Source: Streptomyces antimicrobicus
GTDB taxonomy: Bacteria > Actinomycetota > Actinomycetes > Streptomycetales > Streptomycetaceae
Reading direction: 5' to 3'
Length of the DNA stretch: 64,000 nt
NCBI RefSeq assembly: GCF_020532625.1
Contig: NZ_JAJAUY010000006.1
Location: 28,134 to 92,133, forward strand
Below the pieces are notes generated by a model. The model saw only the letters and a program-made list of their open reading frames with translations, was not told the DNA's origin and searched no databases. Shown piece by piece: positions 1 through 7,260 of this stretch (its first letter is position 1; each line of letters opens with the position of its first letter). Made by a program: the position numbers and the translations under genes.

Positions 1-296
1 CCGCGCCCGCCGGTGTCGTCCCCGGAGGCGTGCCGGGGGGCGGGCGGGCGGTCGCTGGCGTCGGTGACCTCGACCCGGACGCCCGGGCCGCCGAACAGCA
101 TGCGCAGGACCGCCGGACAGCCGGTGTGGACCACGGCGTTGGTGACGAGCTCCGAGATCAGCAGGATCAGCGTCTCGGTGAGCGACTCGTCGTCCCCTAT
201 GCCCGATCCCGCCAGCCGGGAGCGCGCCCATCGGCGGGCCCGGCCGACCTCCGCGGGATCCGGCCCTACCTCCAGCTGAACCTGAAGCACCTGCAC
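1..296 (-). CDS. RsbW/SpoIIAB-like ATP-binding regulatory protein (5' part, cut by window edge)
   Basis: The visible ~98 N-terminal residues match the small stand-alone GHKL (histidine-kinase-like) ATPases that Streptomyces carries in many copies and annotates as ATP-binding or anti-sigma-type proteins. The N-box is visible as SELVTNAVVHTG, with a later VEVTDASDRPP stretch. The rest of the ATP-binding fold lies off the window. The GTG start at 296 is two codons after an in-frame TGA, so the N-terminus cannot be longer; a second GTG at 290 is also possible. Family members usually act as serine kinases or partner-switching regulators of sigma factors; which partner applies here is unknown. Confidence 0.75.
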   Translation of the reverse strand, partial: MQVLQVQLEVGPDPAEVGRARRWARSRLAGSGIGDDESLTETLILLISELVTNAVVHTGCPAVLRMLFGGPGVRVEVTDASDRPPAPRHASGDDTGGR

Positions 297-552
297 CGCT
301 CACACCATCCGAACCGGCGGACACTTCGCCTCGCGACAGACTAGGATCACGGTCCGTGACCCCCTTGTGGAGCAGCATGGTTGACCTACAGTCACCACAA
401 CAAGCGCTTCGGGCATATTCCAGCGCGAAGGAGTAGGCGTGGTGCATACTGTGCGACGCCCTCGCCGCTGAACCACTCGTACCGAGGGAGCGTACCGGAG
501 CCCGCCCTCCACTCCCCTGCGTAGCGAGTCGGGCGAAGGACACGAAGCGATA
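297..552. other. Gene-poor stretch with two possible mini-ORFs
   Basis: No normal gene is seen. On the plus strand, ATG at 377 (preceded by GGAG) opens a 19-codon frame ending at TAG 434-436. This is followed at once by an AAGGAG ribosome site (428-433) and a GTG at 439 that opens a 10-codon frame (VVHTVRRPRR) ending at TGA 469-471. The good Shine-Dalgarno in front of so short a frame suggests a leader peptide or the remnant of a lost regulator gene. Neither frame can be assigned a function, and expression is unproven. Confidence 0.25.
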
Positions 553-1626
553 TCAACTCTCCGTCAGGTCCGCCGCCAGCGCCTCCTCCGCCTCCGCCGC
601 CGTGAGCCACTGCTCGGCGCGCAGCCAGGCCCGCTTGAGGTGCAGGTGGACCTCGGCCTCCCAGGTGAAGCCCATGCCGCCGTGCACCTGGAGGCAGTCC
701 CGGGCGCCCCGCACCGCCGCCTCGTCGGCCAGCAGCTTGGCCGCCGCGGTCTCCACCGGGTCGCCGGTCACCGCTGCCGCGTAGACCGCCGTACGGGCCA
801 GCTCGGCGCGGACCAGCATCTGCGCGCACAGGTGCTTGACCGCCTGGAAGGCGCCGATGGGCCGGCCGAACTGCTCGCGGCGGCCGGCGTACGCCACCGC
901 CAGCTCGGTCGTGCGCAGCGCGCTGCCGACCTGGAGCGCGGCGGTCAGCAAGGCCCCTTCGCGCCGGTACGGGGCCGGCTCCCCGGGCCCGCCCGCACCC
1001 CCCGGCCCGGCCGCCGCGGGCCGGGCGGTCCCGGCGCTCCCGGCGCTCCCAGGAGTCCCGGCGGTCCCGGCGGTCCCGACGCTCCCGGCGGTCCCGGGGG
1101 CCTCGGCCGTCCCCTCCGAGCGGGCCGCCCGGCCGAGCGGCGTGAGCGGGTCCACCGATGCCGCCGGCCCGGCCGCGACGGCGGGGCGTCCGGCCGCGAC
1201 CGCGGCCGGGCCGGACCCGCCGAGCACCGCGTCCGCCTCGGCCGGGTAGGTCACCAGGCCGTCGCCGAGGTCGTACGCGGTGACCAGCACCCGGCCCTCC
1301 GCCGCCCCCGGCACCGTCCCGGCGGCCAGCCAGGTCGCCACCAGCGGCCCCGGCAGCAGGGCCCGGCCGGCCTCCTCGAAGAGCAGGACCGCCTCCGGCA
1401 GGCCCAGCCCGACCCCGCCCGCCTCCTCCGGCAGCCCGAGCGCGAAGAACCCGGTGTCGCCGAGCTCCCGCCACAGCCGCCGGTCCACCACCGGCGCGCC
1501 GGCCTCGGCCGCCGCCACGGCCGCGCGGAGCGCGTCCTGACCGAAGCGGGCGGCCAGCACCTCGCGCAGGCCCGCCCGCAGGGCCCGCTGCTCCTCCGTC
1601 GGCTGGAAGTCCACGGCCGCCCTCAC
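553..1626 (-). CDS. Acyl-CoA dehydrogenase, short (FadE28/FadE27-like) subunit
   Basis: A 357-residue flavin acyl-CoA dehydrogenase family protein. The N-terminal helical domain begins DFQPTEEQRALRAGLREV, and the C-terminal helical domain shows GRREQFGRPIGAFQAVKHL and QVHGGMGFTWEAEVHLHLKRA. This C-terminal form is typical of the smaller subunit of actinobacterial alpha2beta2 dehydrogenases such as FadE28 or FadE27. The GTG start at 1626 overlaps the stop of the preceding dehydrogenase as GTGA, implying coupled, equimolar synthesis. Residues ~178-201 are a low-complexity Gly/Thr/Ala/Ser insertion encoded by 9-bp tandem repeats, in the region of the central beta domain. It probably catalyses acyl-CoA alpha-beta desaturation together with its neighbour; the substrate is unknown. 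Confidence 0.85.
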   Translation of the reverse strand: MRAAVDFQPTEEQRALRAGLREVLAARFGQDALRAAVAAAEAGAPVVDRRLWRELGDTGFFALGLPEEAGGVGLGLPEAVLLFEEAGRALLPGPLVATWLAAGTVPGAAEGRVLVTAYDLGDGLVTYPAEADAVLGGSGPAAVAAGRPAVAAGPAASVDPLTPLGRAARSEGTAEAPGTAGSVGTAGTAGTPGSAGSAGTARPAAAGPGGAGGPGEPAPYRREGALLTAALQVGSALRTTELAVAYAGRREQFGRPIGAFQAVKHLCAQMLVRAELARTAVYAAAVTGDPVETAAAKLLADEAAVRGARDCLQVHGGMGFTWEAEVHLHLKRAWLRAEQWLTAAEAEEALAADLTES

Positions 1627-2768
1627 CCGCCCTTCGGGAGGCCGAGGATCCGCTCGGCGACGATGTTGCGCTGGATCTGCGAGGTGCCGGCGGCGATCGT
1701 GTACGACAGCGAGGACAGCCGGTCGGCCACCCAGGGCCCGCCCTCCCCGTCCAGCACCAGCGCCCGCGCGCCCAGCACCTCGGCCGCCGCGTCGTACAGC
1801 TCCTGGCGGGCGTGGGAGTAGCGCAGCTTGAACACCGAGCCGCCCACCCCCGGCACCCCGCCCGGGGAGCGCTGCGCCTCGCTGACGTTCCACTGGGTGA
1901 GCCGCCACAGCGCGCCGAACTCGGCGTGCAGCCGCCCCAGCCGGCGCCGCAGCGCCGGATCGTCCCAGCGCCCGCTGCGCCGGGCGGCCCGCGCCAGCTC
2001 GGCCAGGACCCGGCGGCAGGCCACCACCTCGCCGACGAACGCGGTGCCGCGCTCGAAGGACAGCGTCACCATGGTCACGCGCCAGCCGTCGTTCTCGTCG
2101 CCGACCCGGTTGCGGACCGGGACCCGGACCTCGTCGAGGAACACCTCGGCGAACTCGGCGGACCCGGCGAGCGTCCGCAGCGGCCGTACGGTCACCCCGG
2201 GGGCGTCCATGGGCATCGCCAGCCAGGAGATCCCCCGGTGCCGGGGCGCGCGCGGATCGGTGCGCACCAGCAGTTCGCACCAGTCGGCGACCTCGGCGTG
2301 GGAGGTCCAGATCTTCGAGCCGGTCACCACGTAGTCGTCCCCGTCGCGCACCGCCCGGGTGCGCAGGGCCGCGAGGTCGGAGCCGGCGTCGGGCTCGCTG
2401 AAGCCCTGGCACCAGATCTCCTCGCCCCGCAGGATCGGCGGCAGCCATCGCTCGCGCTGCTCGGGGGTGCCCTCGGCGGCGATGGTCGGTCCGGCGTGCA
2501 GCAGTCCGACGAAGTTGGCCCCGACGTACGGCGCCCCGGCCCGCTCGGTCTCCTCCAGGAAGATCAGCCGCTGCGTCGGGGACGCGTCCCAGTGCAGGTC
2601 GGCGTAGCCCGCGTCGTACAGGGCCCGCTGCCAGCCGGCGTCGTAGGCGCGGCGGCCCGGCCAGTCGCCGGGCGAGGGCTTCGGCGGCAGCTTCGCCAGC
2701 GCCCCGGCGAGCCAGTCCCGCAGCCGTGCGCGGAAGGCCTCTTCCTCCTCGGTGTACGTCAGGTCCAT
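1623..2768 (-). CDS. Acyl-CoA dehydrogenase, long (FadE29/FadE26-like) subunit
   Basis: A 381-residue acyl-CoA dehydrogenase. MDLTYTEEEEAFRARLRDWL starts the N-terminal domain, CQGFSEPDAGSDLAALRTRA is the FAD/substrate loop, and YTIAAGTSQIQRNIVAERIL is near the C-terminus. The usual MCAD-type catalytic Glu in the 'EGT.QIQ' segment is replaced by Ala (AAGTSQIQ). In FadE26/FadE29-type subunits the base sits elsewhere in the fold, so this supports a heteromeric FadE pair rather than a dead enzyme. The ATG at 2768 shares a base with the amidohydrolase stop (TGATG), and the gene couples to the next dehydrogenase by GTGA. Role: beta-oxidation-like desaturation of a CoA thioester, possibly with a bulky substrate. 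Confidence 0.88.
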   Translation of the reverse strand: MDLTYTEEEEAFRARLRDWLAGALAKLPPKPSPGDWPGRRAYDAGWQRALYDAGYADLHWDASPTQRLIFLEETERAGAPYVGANFVGLLHAGPTIAAEGTPEQRERWLPPILRGEEIWCQGFSEPDAGSDLAALRTRAVRDGDDYVVTGSKIWTSHAEVADWCELLVRTDPRAPRHRGISWLAMPMDAPGVTVRPLRTLAGSAEFAEVFLDEVRVPVRNRVGDENDGWRVTMVTLSFERGTAFVGEVVACRRVLAELARAARRSGRWDDPALRRRLGRLHAEFGALWRLTQWNVSEAQRSPGGVPGVGGSVFKLRYSHARQELYDAAAEVLGARALVLDGEGGPWVADRLSSLSYTIAAGTSQIQRNIVAERILGLPKGG

Positions 2769-3955
2769 CAGACGAGGTCCAGGCCGAGCATCCGGATCGC
2801 GTTGCCCCGCATCAGCTTGTGGACGGTCTCCTCGTCCAGCCCCTCGACGTGGTCGAGGGCGACCTGCTTGGTGTGCGGGAAGGTGGAGTCCACGTGCGGG
2901 TAGTCGGTCTCGAAGGTGGCGTTGTCGCGACCGACGACGTCGAGCGAGGCGATGCCGTGCTTGTCGCGGAAGAAGCAGCAGAAGATCTGCCGGTAGTAGT
3001 ACGTCGACGGCGGCTCGGGGACCAGGTCGCGCACCCCGCCCCAGGCCCGGTGCTCGCGCCAGACGTCGTCGGCGCGCTCCAGGGCGTACGGGATCCAGCC
3101 CATCTGGCCCTCGCTGTAGGCCAGCTTGAGCCGCGGGAACTTCACCAGCACCCCGCTGAACAGGAAGTCCATCATCGAGGCCATGGCGTTGTTGAAGCTC
3201 AGCGAGGCCTGCACGGCGGGCGGCGCGTCCGGGGAGGCGGCGGGCATCTGCGAGGAGGACCCGATGTGCATGTTGACCACCGTCCCGGTCTCCTGGCAGA
3301 CGGCGAAGAACGGGTCCCAGTAGCCGGAGTGGATCGAGGGCAGGCCGAGGTAGGTGGGGATCTCCGAGAAGGTCACCGCCCGCACCCCGCGCGCGGCGTT
3401 GCGCCGGATCTCCGCGACCGCCAGGTCGATGTCCCACAGCGGGATGATGCACAGCGGGATCAGCCGGCCGCCGCTGTCGCCGCACCACTCCTCGACCATC
3501 CAGTCGTTGTACGCGCGCACGCACGCCAGCGCGACCTCCTTGTCGTGCGCCTCGGCGAAGGTCTGGCCGCAGAACCGCGGGAAGGTGGGGAAGCACAAGG
3601 AGGCCTCGACGTGGTTGAGGTCCATGTCGGCCAGCCGCGCCTTGGGGTCCCAGCAGCCCCGCCGCATCTCCTCGCGGGTGATGCCCTCCAGGGTCATCTC
3701 GTCGCGGTCGAAGCCGACGGCGGCGATGTTGCGCTTGTACGGGAACTTCAGGTCCTCGTAGATCCACCAGTCGGTCGGGGGGCCGTCGGGGTCCATCGTG
3801 ATCTGGTACTTGCCCCCGACGTACGCCAGCTCGCCGATGCCCGCCGTGACGGCCCGGGGGCCCCGGTCCCGGTACTTGGCCGGCAGCCAGGTGTCGAAGA
3901 GGTGGGCGGGCTCGATCACGTGGTCGTCGACGCTGATGATCCGGGGCAGTTCCAT
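2768..3955 (-). CDS. Amidohydrolase-2 family (TIM-barrel) metal-dependent hydrolase
   Basis: A 395-residue protein of the amidohydrolase-2 / ACMSD-like family (COG2159). The N-terminal metal motif is ISVDDHVIEPAHLF; further conserved histidines occur in VVNMHIGSS, and TDYPHVDSTFPH near the C-terminus would carry the last metal ligand. The start is set at ATG 3955 because GAGGGG lies just upstream; the in-frame ATG 15 bases earlier lacks a ribosome site. It is the first gene of a coupled three-gene operon with two acyl-CoA dehydrogenases and is divergent from an acyl-CoA ligase. Members hydrolyse or decarboxylate ring or carboxylic substrates. The context suggests catabolism of a cyclic or branched acid, but the exact reaction cannot be read from the sequence. 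Confidence 0.85.
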   Translation of the reverse strand: MELPRIISVDDHVIEPAHLFDTWLPAKYRDRGPRAVTAGIGELAYVGGKYQITMDPDGPPTDWWIYEDLKFPYKRNIAAVGFDRDEMTLEGITREEMRRGCWDPKARLADMDLNHVEASLCFPTFPRFCGQTFAEAHDKEVALACVRAYNDWMVEEWCGDSGGRLIPLCIIPLWDIDLAVAEIRRNAARGVRAVTFSEIPTYLGLPSIHSGYWDPFFAVCQETGTVVNMHIGSSSQMPAASPDAPPAVQASLSFNNAMASMMDFLFSGVLVKFPRLKLAYSEGQMGWIPYALERADDVWREHRAWGGVRDLVPEPPSTYYYRQIFCCFFRDKHGIASLDVVGRDNATFETDYPHVDSTFPHTKQVALDHVEGLDEETVHKLMRGNAIRMLGLDLV

Positions 3956-4002
3956 GGGTTCCCCTCGCATGGTCCCTGAGCGTTCCTGGGCAACGGCTCA
4001 CA

Positions 4003-4025
4003 GTTTCTGATGGATCGTCAGAAAC
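4003..4025. promoter_or_regulatory. Operator 1, inverted repeat GTTTCTGA-N7-TCAGAAAC
   Basis: Perfect 8-bp arms lie in the divergent promoter region. The core CTGATGGATCGTCAG (4007-4021) matches a second site 78 bp away at 13 of 15 positions. This is typical of a dimeric TetR-type repressor. No tetR gene is adjacent in the window, so the regulator is unknown. Confidence 0.6.
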
Positions 4026-4084
4026 AAGCTAGCCCCGCCACCCCTGGACCGACAAGCGGCAGCGCCCTACGCTCTCCAGTCGAT

Positions 4085-4099
4085 CTGACGGAACGTCAG
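4085..4099. promoter_or_regulatory. Operator 2, CTGACGGAACGTCAG
   Basis: A palindrome with perfect 6-bp arms, ending 5 bases before the GGAGG ribosome site (4105-4109) of the acyl-CoA ligase. With operator 1 it gives the shared form CTGAYGGAWCGTCAG, so one regulator probably controls both divergent transcripts. Confidence 0.6.
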
Positions 4100-4115
4100 G
4101 ACTTGGAGGTCCCCG

Positions 4116-5648
4116 ATGTCCGCACCCGAGCAGCTGAGCGGCTCCCCCACCCTGTGGTCCCTGGTCGCCGCGCGCGCCGCGCTCACCCCGGACACCCCCG
4201 CGCTGATCGAGGCCGAGACCGGCCGCACCCTCACCTTCGGGGCCCTGCGCGAGCGCGGCGAGCGGGTGGCGGCCGGGCTGTACGGCCTCGGCGTACGGCC
4301 CGGCACGGTGGTCGCCTGGCAGCTGCCCACCCGGATCGAGACGGTGCTGTTCTCGGTCGCCCTCGCCCGGCTGGGCGCCGTCCAGTCCCCGGTGATCCCC
4401 TTCTACCGGGACCGCGAGGTCGCCTTCGCGCTGCGCTCCTCCCGCGCCGAGTTCTTCGCCGTACCGGGCGTCTGGCGCGGGTTCGACCACACGCAGATGG
4501 CCCACCGGCTCGGCGCCCGCGGCGTCCTCCAGGTCTACGCCGACCTGCCCGGCGGCGACCCGGCCGTGCTGCCCCCGCCCCCGGCGGACGGCACGGCGGT
4601 CCGCTGGATCTACTGGACCTCCGGCACCACCTCCGACCCCAAGGGCGTCCTGCACACCGACCGCTCGCTGCTCGCCGGCGGCTCCTGCCTGGCCCACGCG
4701 CTGCGCCTGCGACCCACCGACGTCGGCTCGATCGCCTTCCCGTACGCGCACATAGGCGGGCCCGACTACCTGGTGATGCTGCTGCTGTACGGGTTCCCGG
4801 CGGTCCTGTTCGAGACGTTCGCCCTGCCGGAGGCGGTGGCCGCCTACCGGCGGCACGGGGTCACCGTGGCGGGCGGCTCCACCGCCTTCTACTCCATGTT
4901 CCTCGCCGAGCAGCGCAGGACGCCCGGCGAGAAACTGATCCCCAGCCTGCGGCTGCTGGCCGGCGGCGGCGCGCCCAAGCCGCCGGAGATCTACCACGCG
5001 GTGGTCCGTGAGCTGCGCTGCCAGCTCACCCACGGCTACGGCATGACCGAGGTCCCGATGATCACCATGAACTCGCCCGACGACACCGCCGAGCACCTGG
5101 CCACCACCGAGGGCCGGCCGCCCGCGGGCATGTCGGTCCGGATCACCGACGCCGACGGCAAGCCGCTGCCGGCCGGCACCGAGGGCGAGGTCCGGCTGCG
5201 CGGCGAGGCCGTGTGCCAGGGCTATCTGGATCCGGCCCAGACGGCGCAGGCGTTCGACGCGGACGGCTACCTGATCACCGGCGACCTCGGCCACCTCACC
5301 GCACAGGGGCACCTGGTGCTGACCGGGCGCACCAAGGACGTGATCATCCGCAAGGGCGAGAACGTCTCGGCCAAGGAGATCGAGGACCTGCTGCACCGGC
5401 TGCCGGGGGTCGGCGACGCCGCCGTGATCGGGCTGCCCGACCCCGAGCGCGGCGAGCGGGTGTGCGCGGTGGTCGAACAGCCGCCGGGAGCCGCGCCGCT
5501 GACGCTGGCGGAGGTCACGGCGTACCTGCGCGGCGAGGGCCTGGCCACCCACAAACTGCCGGAGCAGCTGGAGGTGGTCGAGGCCCTCCCCCGCAACGAG
5601 ACGCTCCGCAAGGTCCTGAAACACAAACTCCGCGAACGCTTCACCTGA
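4116..5648 (+). CDS. AMP-forming acyl-CoA ligase (cyclohexanecarboxylate/fatty-acid CoA ligase-like)
   Basis: A 510-residue ANL-superfamily enzyme that activates a carboxylic acid as the acyl-adenylate and then the CoA thioester. Motifs in order: YWTSGTTSDPKG (A3, ~residue 166), GYGMTEVP (A5), YLITGDLGHL (A7), GRTKDVIIRKGENVSAKEIE (A8) and the terminal LRKVLKHKLRERF carrying the A10 lysine. GGAGG at 4105-4109 fixes the ATG. It is divergent from the amidohydrolase/dehydrogenase operon and shares the paired operators, so it probably supplies the CoA ester to those dehydrogenases. The substrate is not identifiable; the family covers cyclohexanecarboxylate, medium-chain and aromatic acids. Confidence 0.88.
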   Translation: MSAPEQLSGSPTLWSLVAARAALTPDTPALIEAETGRTLTFGALRERGERVAAGLYGLGVRPGTVVAWQLPTRIETVLFSVALARLGAVQSPVIPFYRDREVAFALRSSRAEFFAVPGVWRGFDHTQMAHRLGARGVLQVYADLPGGDPAVLPPPPADGTAVRWIYWTSGTTSDPKGVLHTDRSLLAGGSCLAHALRLRPTDVGSIAFPYAHIGGPDYLVMLLLYGFPAVLFETFALPEAVAAYRRHGVTVAGGSTAFYSMFLAEQRRTPGEKLIPSLRLLAGGGAPKPPEIYHAVVRELRCQLTHGYGMTEVPMITMNSPDDTAEHLATTEGRPPAGMSVRITDADGKPLPAGTEGEVRLRGEAVCQGYLDPAQTAQAFDADGYLITGDLGHLTAQGHLVLTGRTKDVIIRKGENVSAKEIEDLLHRLPGVGDAAVIGLPDPERGERVCAVVEQPPGAAPLTLAEVTAYLRGEGLATHKLPEQLEVVEALPRNETLRKVLKHKLRERFT

Positions 5649-5705
5649 CCAGGACCGAAGCCCACCCCCAGGGGCACACCCCCGCCCCCACCGAAGCCCC
5701 ACCCC

Positions 5706-5752
5706 AGGGGCGCGAGGAACGGCGCGCCCAGCCAAGAACCGGCCCGCAGCCC
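5706..5752 (+). repeat. Streptomyces-type intergenic repeat, copy 1
   Basis: AGGGGCGCGAGGAACGGCGC followed by CCAGCC and GGCCCGCAGCCC resembles a GGGGCGCGGGGAACTGCGCG-type element common between Streptomyces genes (recalled, not searched). Copy 2 lies nearby in inverse orientation. The 270-bp stretch 5649-5918 between the two convergent genes holds these copies and no gene. Confidence 0.45.
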
Positions 5753-5840
5753 GCCGGACGGCACCCACACCCACGGCGAAGCCCCACACCGCCACCACCG
5801 CGCGGATCACCCACGTCGCGGCGGTGCGAGCCGTCGGGCC

Positions 5841-5871
5841 TTGCCCGCGCAGTTCCCCGCGCCCCCAAGGG
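5841..5871 (-). repeat. Streptomyces-type intergenic repeat, copy 2 (inverted)
   Basis: The reverse complement reads GGGGGCGCGGGGAACTGCGC followed by GGGC, matching copy 1 at 5706 with a few mismatches. The two inverted copies flank the centre of a convergent gene pair and could pair in RNA, so they may help end transcription from both sides. Confidence 0.45.
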
Positions 5872-5918
5872 CCCGGCCCGGCCGGGGCCGGTTTCGTCGG
5901 TCGGTCGCGCCGGAGGCG

Positions 5919-6440
5919 CTACGCGTCCGGCAGGGCCACGCCGCAGTACGCCGCGAAGGCGGTCAGGATCTCCTCCTCCGAGATCCGGCCGTCCCCGTCG
6001 GCGTCCAGGTGGCGCGCCACCGTCTCGGCCAGCTCCGGCGTGCTCCCCAGCACCCGCAGCACCCGGGCCGTCGCCTCCCGCGTCGGCCCGGCGCCGACCC
6101 CGTCCCACGCCACCGCGATGACCGCGTGCAGGAACGGGCGGGCGATCTCGGCGAAGCCCTGCGGGTTGTCCCGCAGCCGCTTGACCGCGCCGGTGACGAA
6201 CTCCTCGCGGGTCACCCGCTGGTCGCCGTCCACGTCGGCGATCCCGGCCAGGCCCTGCCAGAAGAACTCGGCGCCGCCCAGCACGGCCTGCCCGTGGTCG
6301 GAACGCGCGGTGGTACCGAATTCGGCCAGCACCGCTTGCGCCGCGACGCTGAAGTCCTCCCGGTCGATGTATCCGTTGCCGTCCTGGTCGAAGGTGGCGA
6401 ATCGGGCGGCGATCTTGCGCTCGTACTCTGCGCTGTCCAT
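5919..6440 (-). CDS. EF-hand calcium-binding protein (calerythrin/CabC-like)
   Basis: A 173-residue cytoplasmic protein with clear EF-hand loops DQDGNGYIDRED (~19-30), DVDGDQRVTREE (~69-80) and DADGDGRISEEE (~147-158). The other expected hand (~113-124, near WDGVGAGPTREA) lacks normal ligands. This three-working-plus-one-degenerate layout is that of calerythrin and the Streptomyces Cab proteins, which buffer or sense calcium. No signal peptide or membrane segment is seen. AAGGCGG precedes the ATG at 6440. It is divergent from a sigma-factor gene across ~256 bp and could share its promoter region; no functional link is shown. Confidence 0.9.
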   Translation of the reverse strand: MDSAEYERKIAARFATFDQDGNGYIDREDFSVAAQAVLAEFGTTARSDHGQAVLGGAEFFWQGLAGIADVDGDQRVTREEFVTGAVKRLRDNPQGFAEIARPFLHAVIAVAWDGVGAGPTREATARVLRVLGSTPELAETVARHLDADGDGRISEEEILTAFAAYCGVALPDA

Positions 6441-6696
6441 CTCGGCGTTCCGCCTTCACATGTGCGGTGGGGTTCAGATCAAGACAGGCCGAAGCGTACG
6501 GCTTCGGTGGCCCGCGCGTTAAGGAAAGGCGGCAAGGGGGTGGCCGCATCGAACCCGCGCACGAGGAGCGCGCCGGGGCGCGTCCCCCGCCCGCCTAGCA
6601 CGAGGCGTCCTCGTCCGAGGGGACGTTCCCGTAAAACAGGCGCGAACGCGTATGTGCCCACTACATTCGAGGAGTCGACACACGGCTGGGGGCACG

Positions 6697-7260
6697 ATGC
6701 CTAAGGACGTACCACCGCGCTGGGACCGCCGCATGCAGCAACGCCTCGCCCGCGGCGAGGCCGCCGCGCTCGGGGAGCTGTACGACCGGTTCGCGTCACT
6801 GGTGCACAGCCTGGCGCACCGGGTGCTGGGCGACGAGACGGCGGCGGACCGGATCACCCGCGAGGTGTTCGGCTACATCTGGGAGAACCCCGACGCCTAC
6901 GACCCCAAGCAGGGGTCCATGCGCTCCTGGGTGGCCCGGATCACCCAGGGCCAGGCGGTGGCCCGGCTGCGCCAGGCCGAACTGGGGCGCGGCTCGCGCG
7001 AGGAGCTCGAACGCAAGGTGGCCACGGCCAACGCCGCGGCCCGCGCCGACTTCATCGTCACCTCCATGCCCGCCCCGCTGCGGGCCGCGCTGGAGCTGGC
7101 GTACTTCAAGCGGCGCGACTACCGCCAGGCCGCCGCCGACCTCAAGATCAGCGAGGACGAGGCGCGCCGCCGGCTGCGCCTCGGGCTCCAGCTGCTGTCG
7201 ACCGCCAACGTCCTCCCGCACGAGGACACCGCACCGCCCGGATACGGAAGTTCTCGATGA
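6697..7260 (+). CDS. ECF-like RNA polymerase sigma factor
   Basis: A 187-residue sigma-70 family protein. Region 2 spans ~15-75 (GELYDRFASLVHSLAHRVLG, then WENPDAYDPKQGSMRSWVAR), and region 4 is at ~120-165 (ALELAYFKRRDYRQAAADLK, then EDEARRRLRLGL). ATG 6697 is preferred over 6652 because homology begins there and GGGGGC lies just upstream. The stop overlaps the next start as ATGA, so it is coupled to an anti-sigma gene, the usual pairing. Target promoters are unknown. The 256-bp upstream gap contains a near-palindrome GGGACGTTCCC (~6619-6630) that may be part of its own promoter. Confidence 0.85.
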   Translation: MPKDVPPRWDRRMQQRLARGEAAALGELYDRFASLVHSLAHRVLGDETAADRITREVFGYIWENPDAYDPKQGSMRSWVARITQGQAVARLRQAELGRGSREELERKVATANAAARADFIVTSMPAPLRAALELAYFKRRDYRQAAADLKISEDEARRRLRLGLQLLSTANVLPHEDTAPPGYGSSR

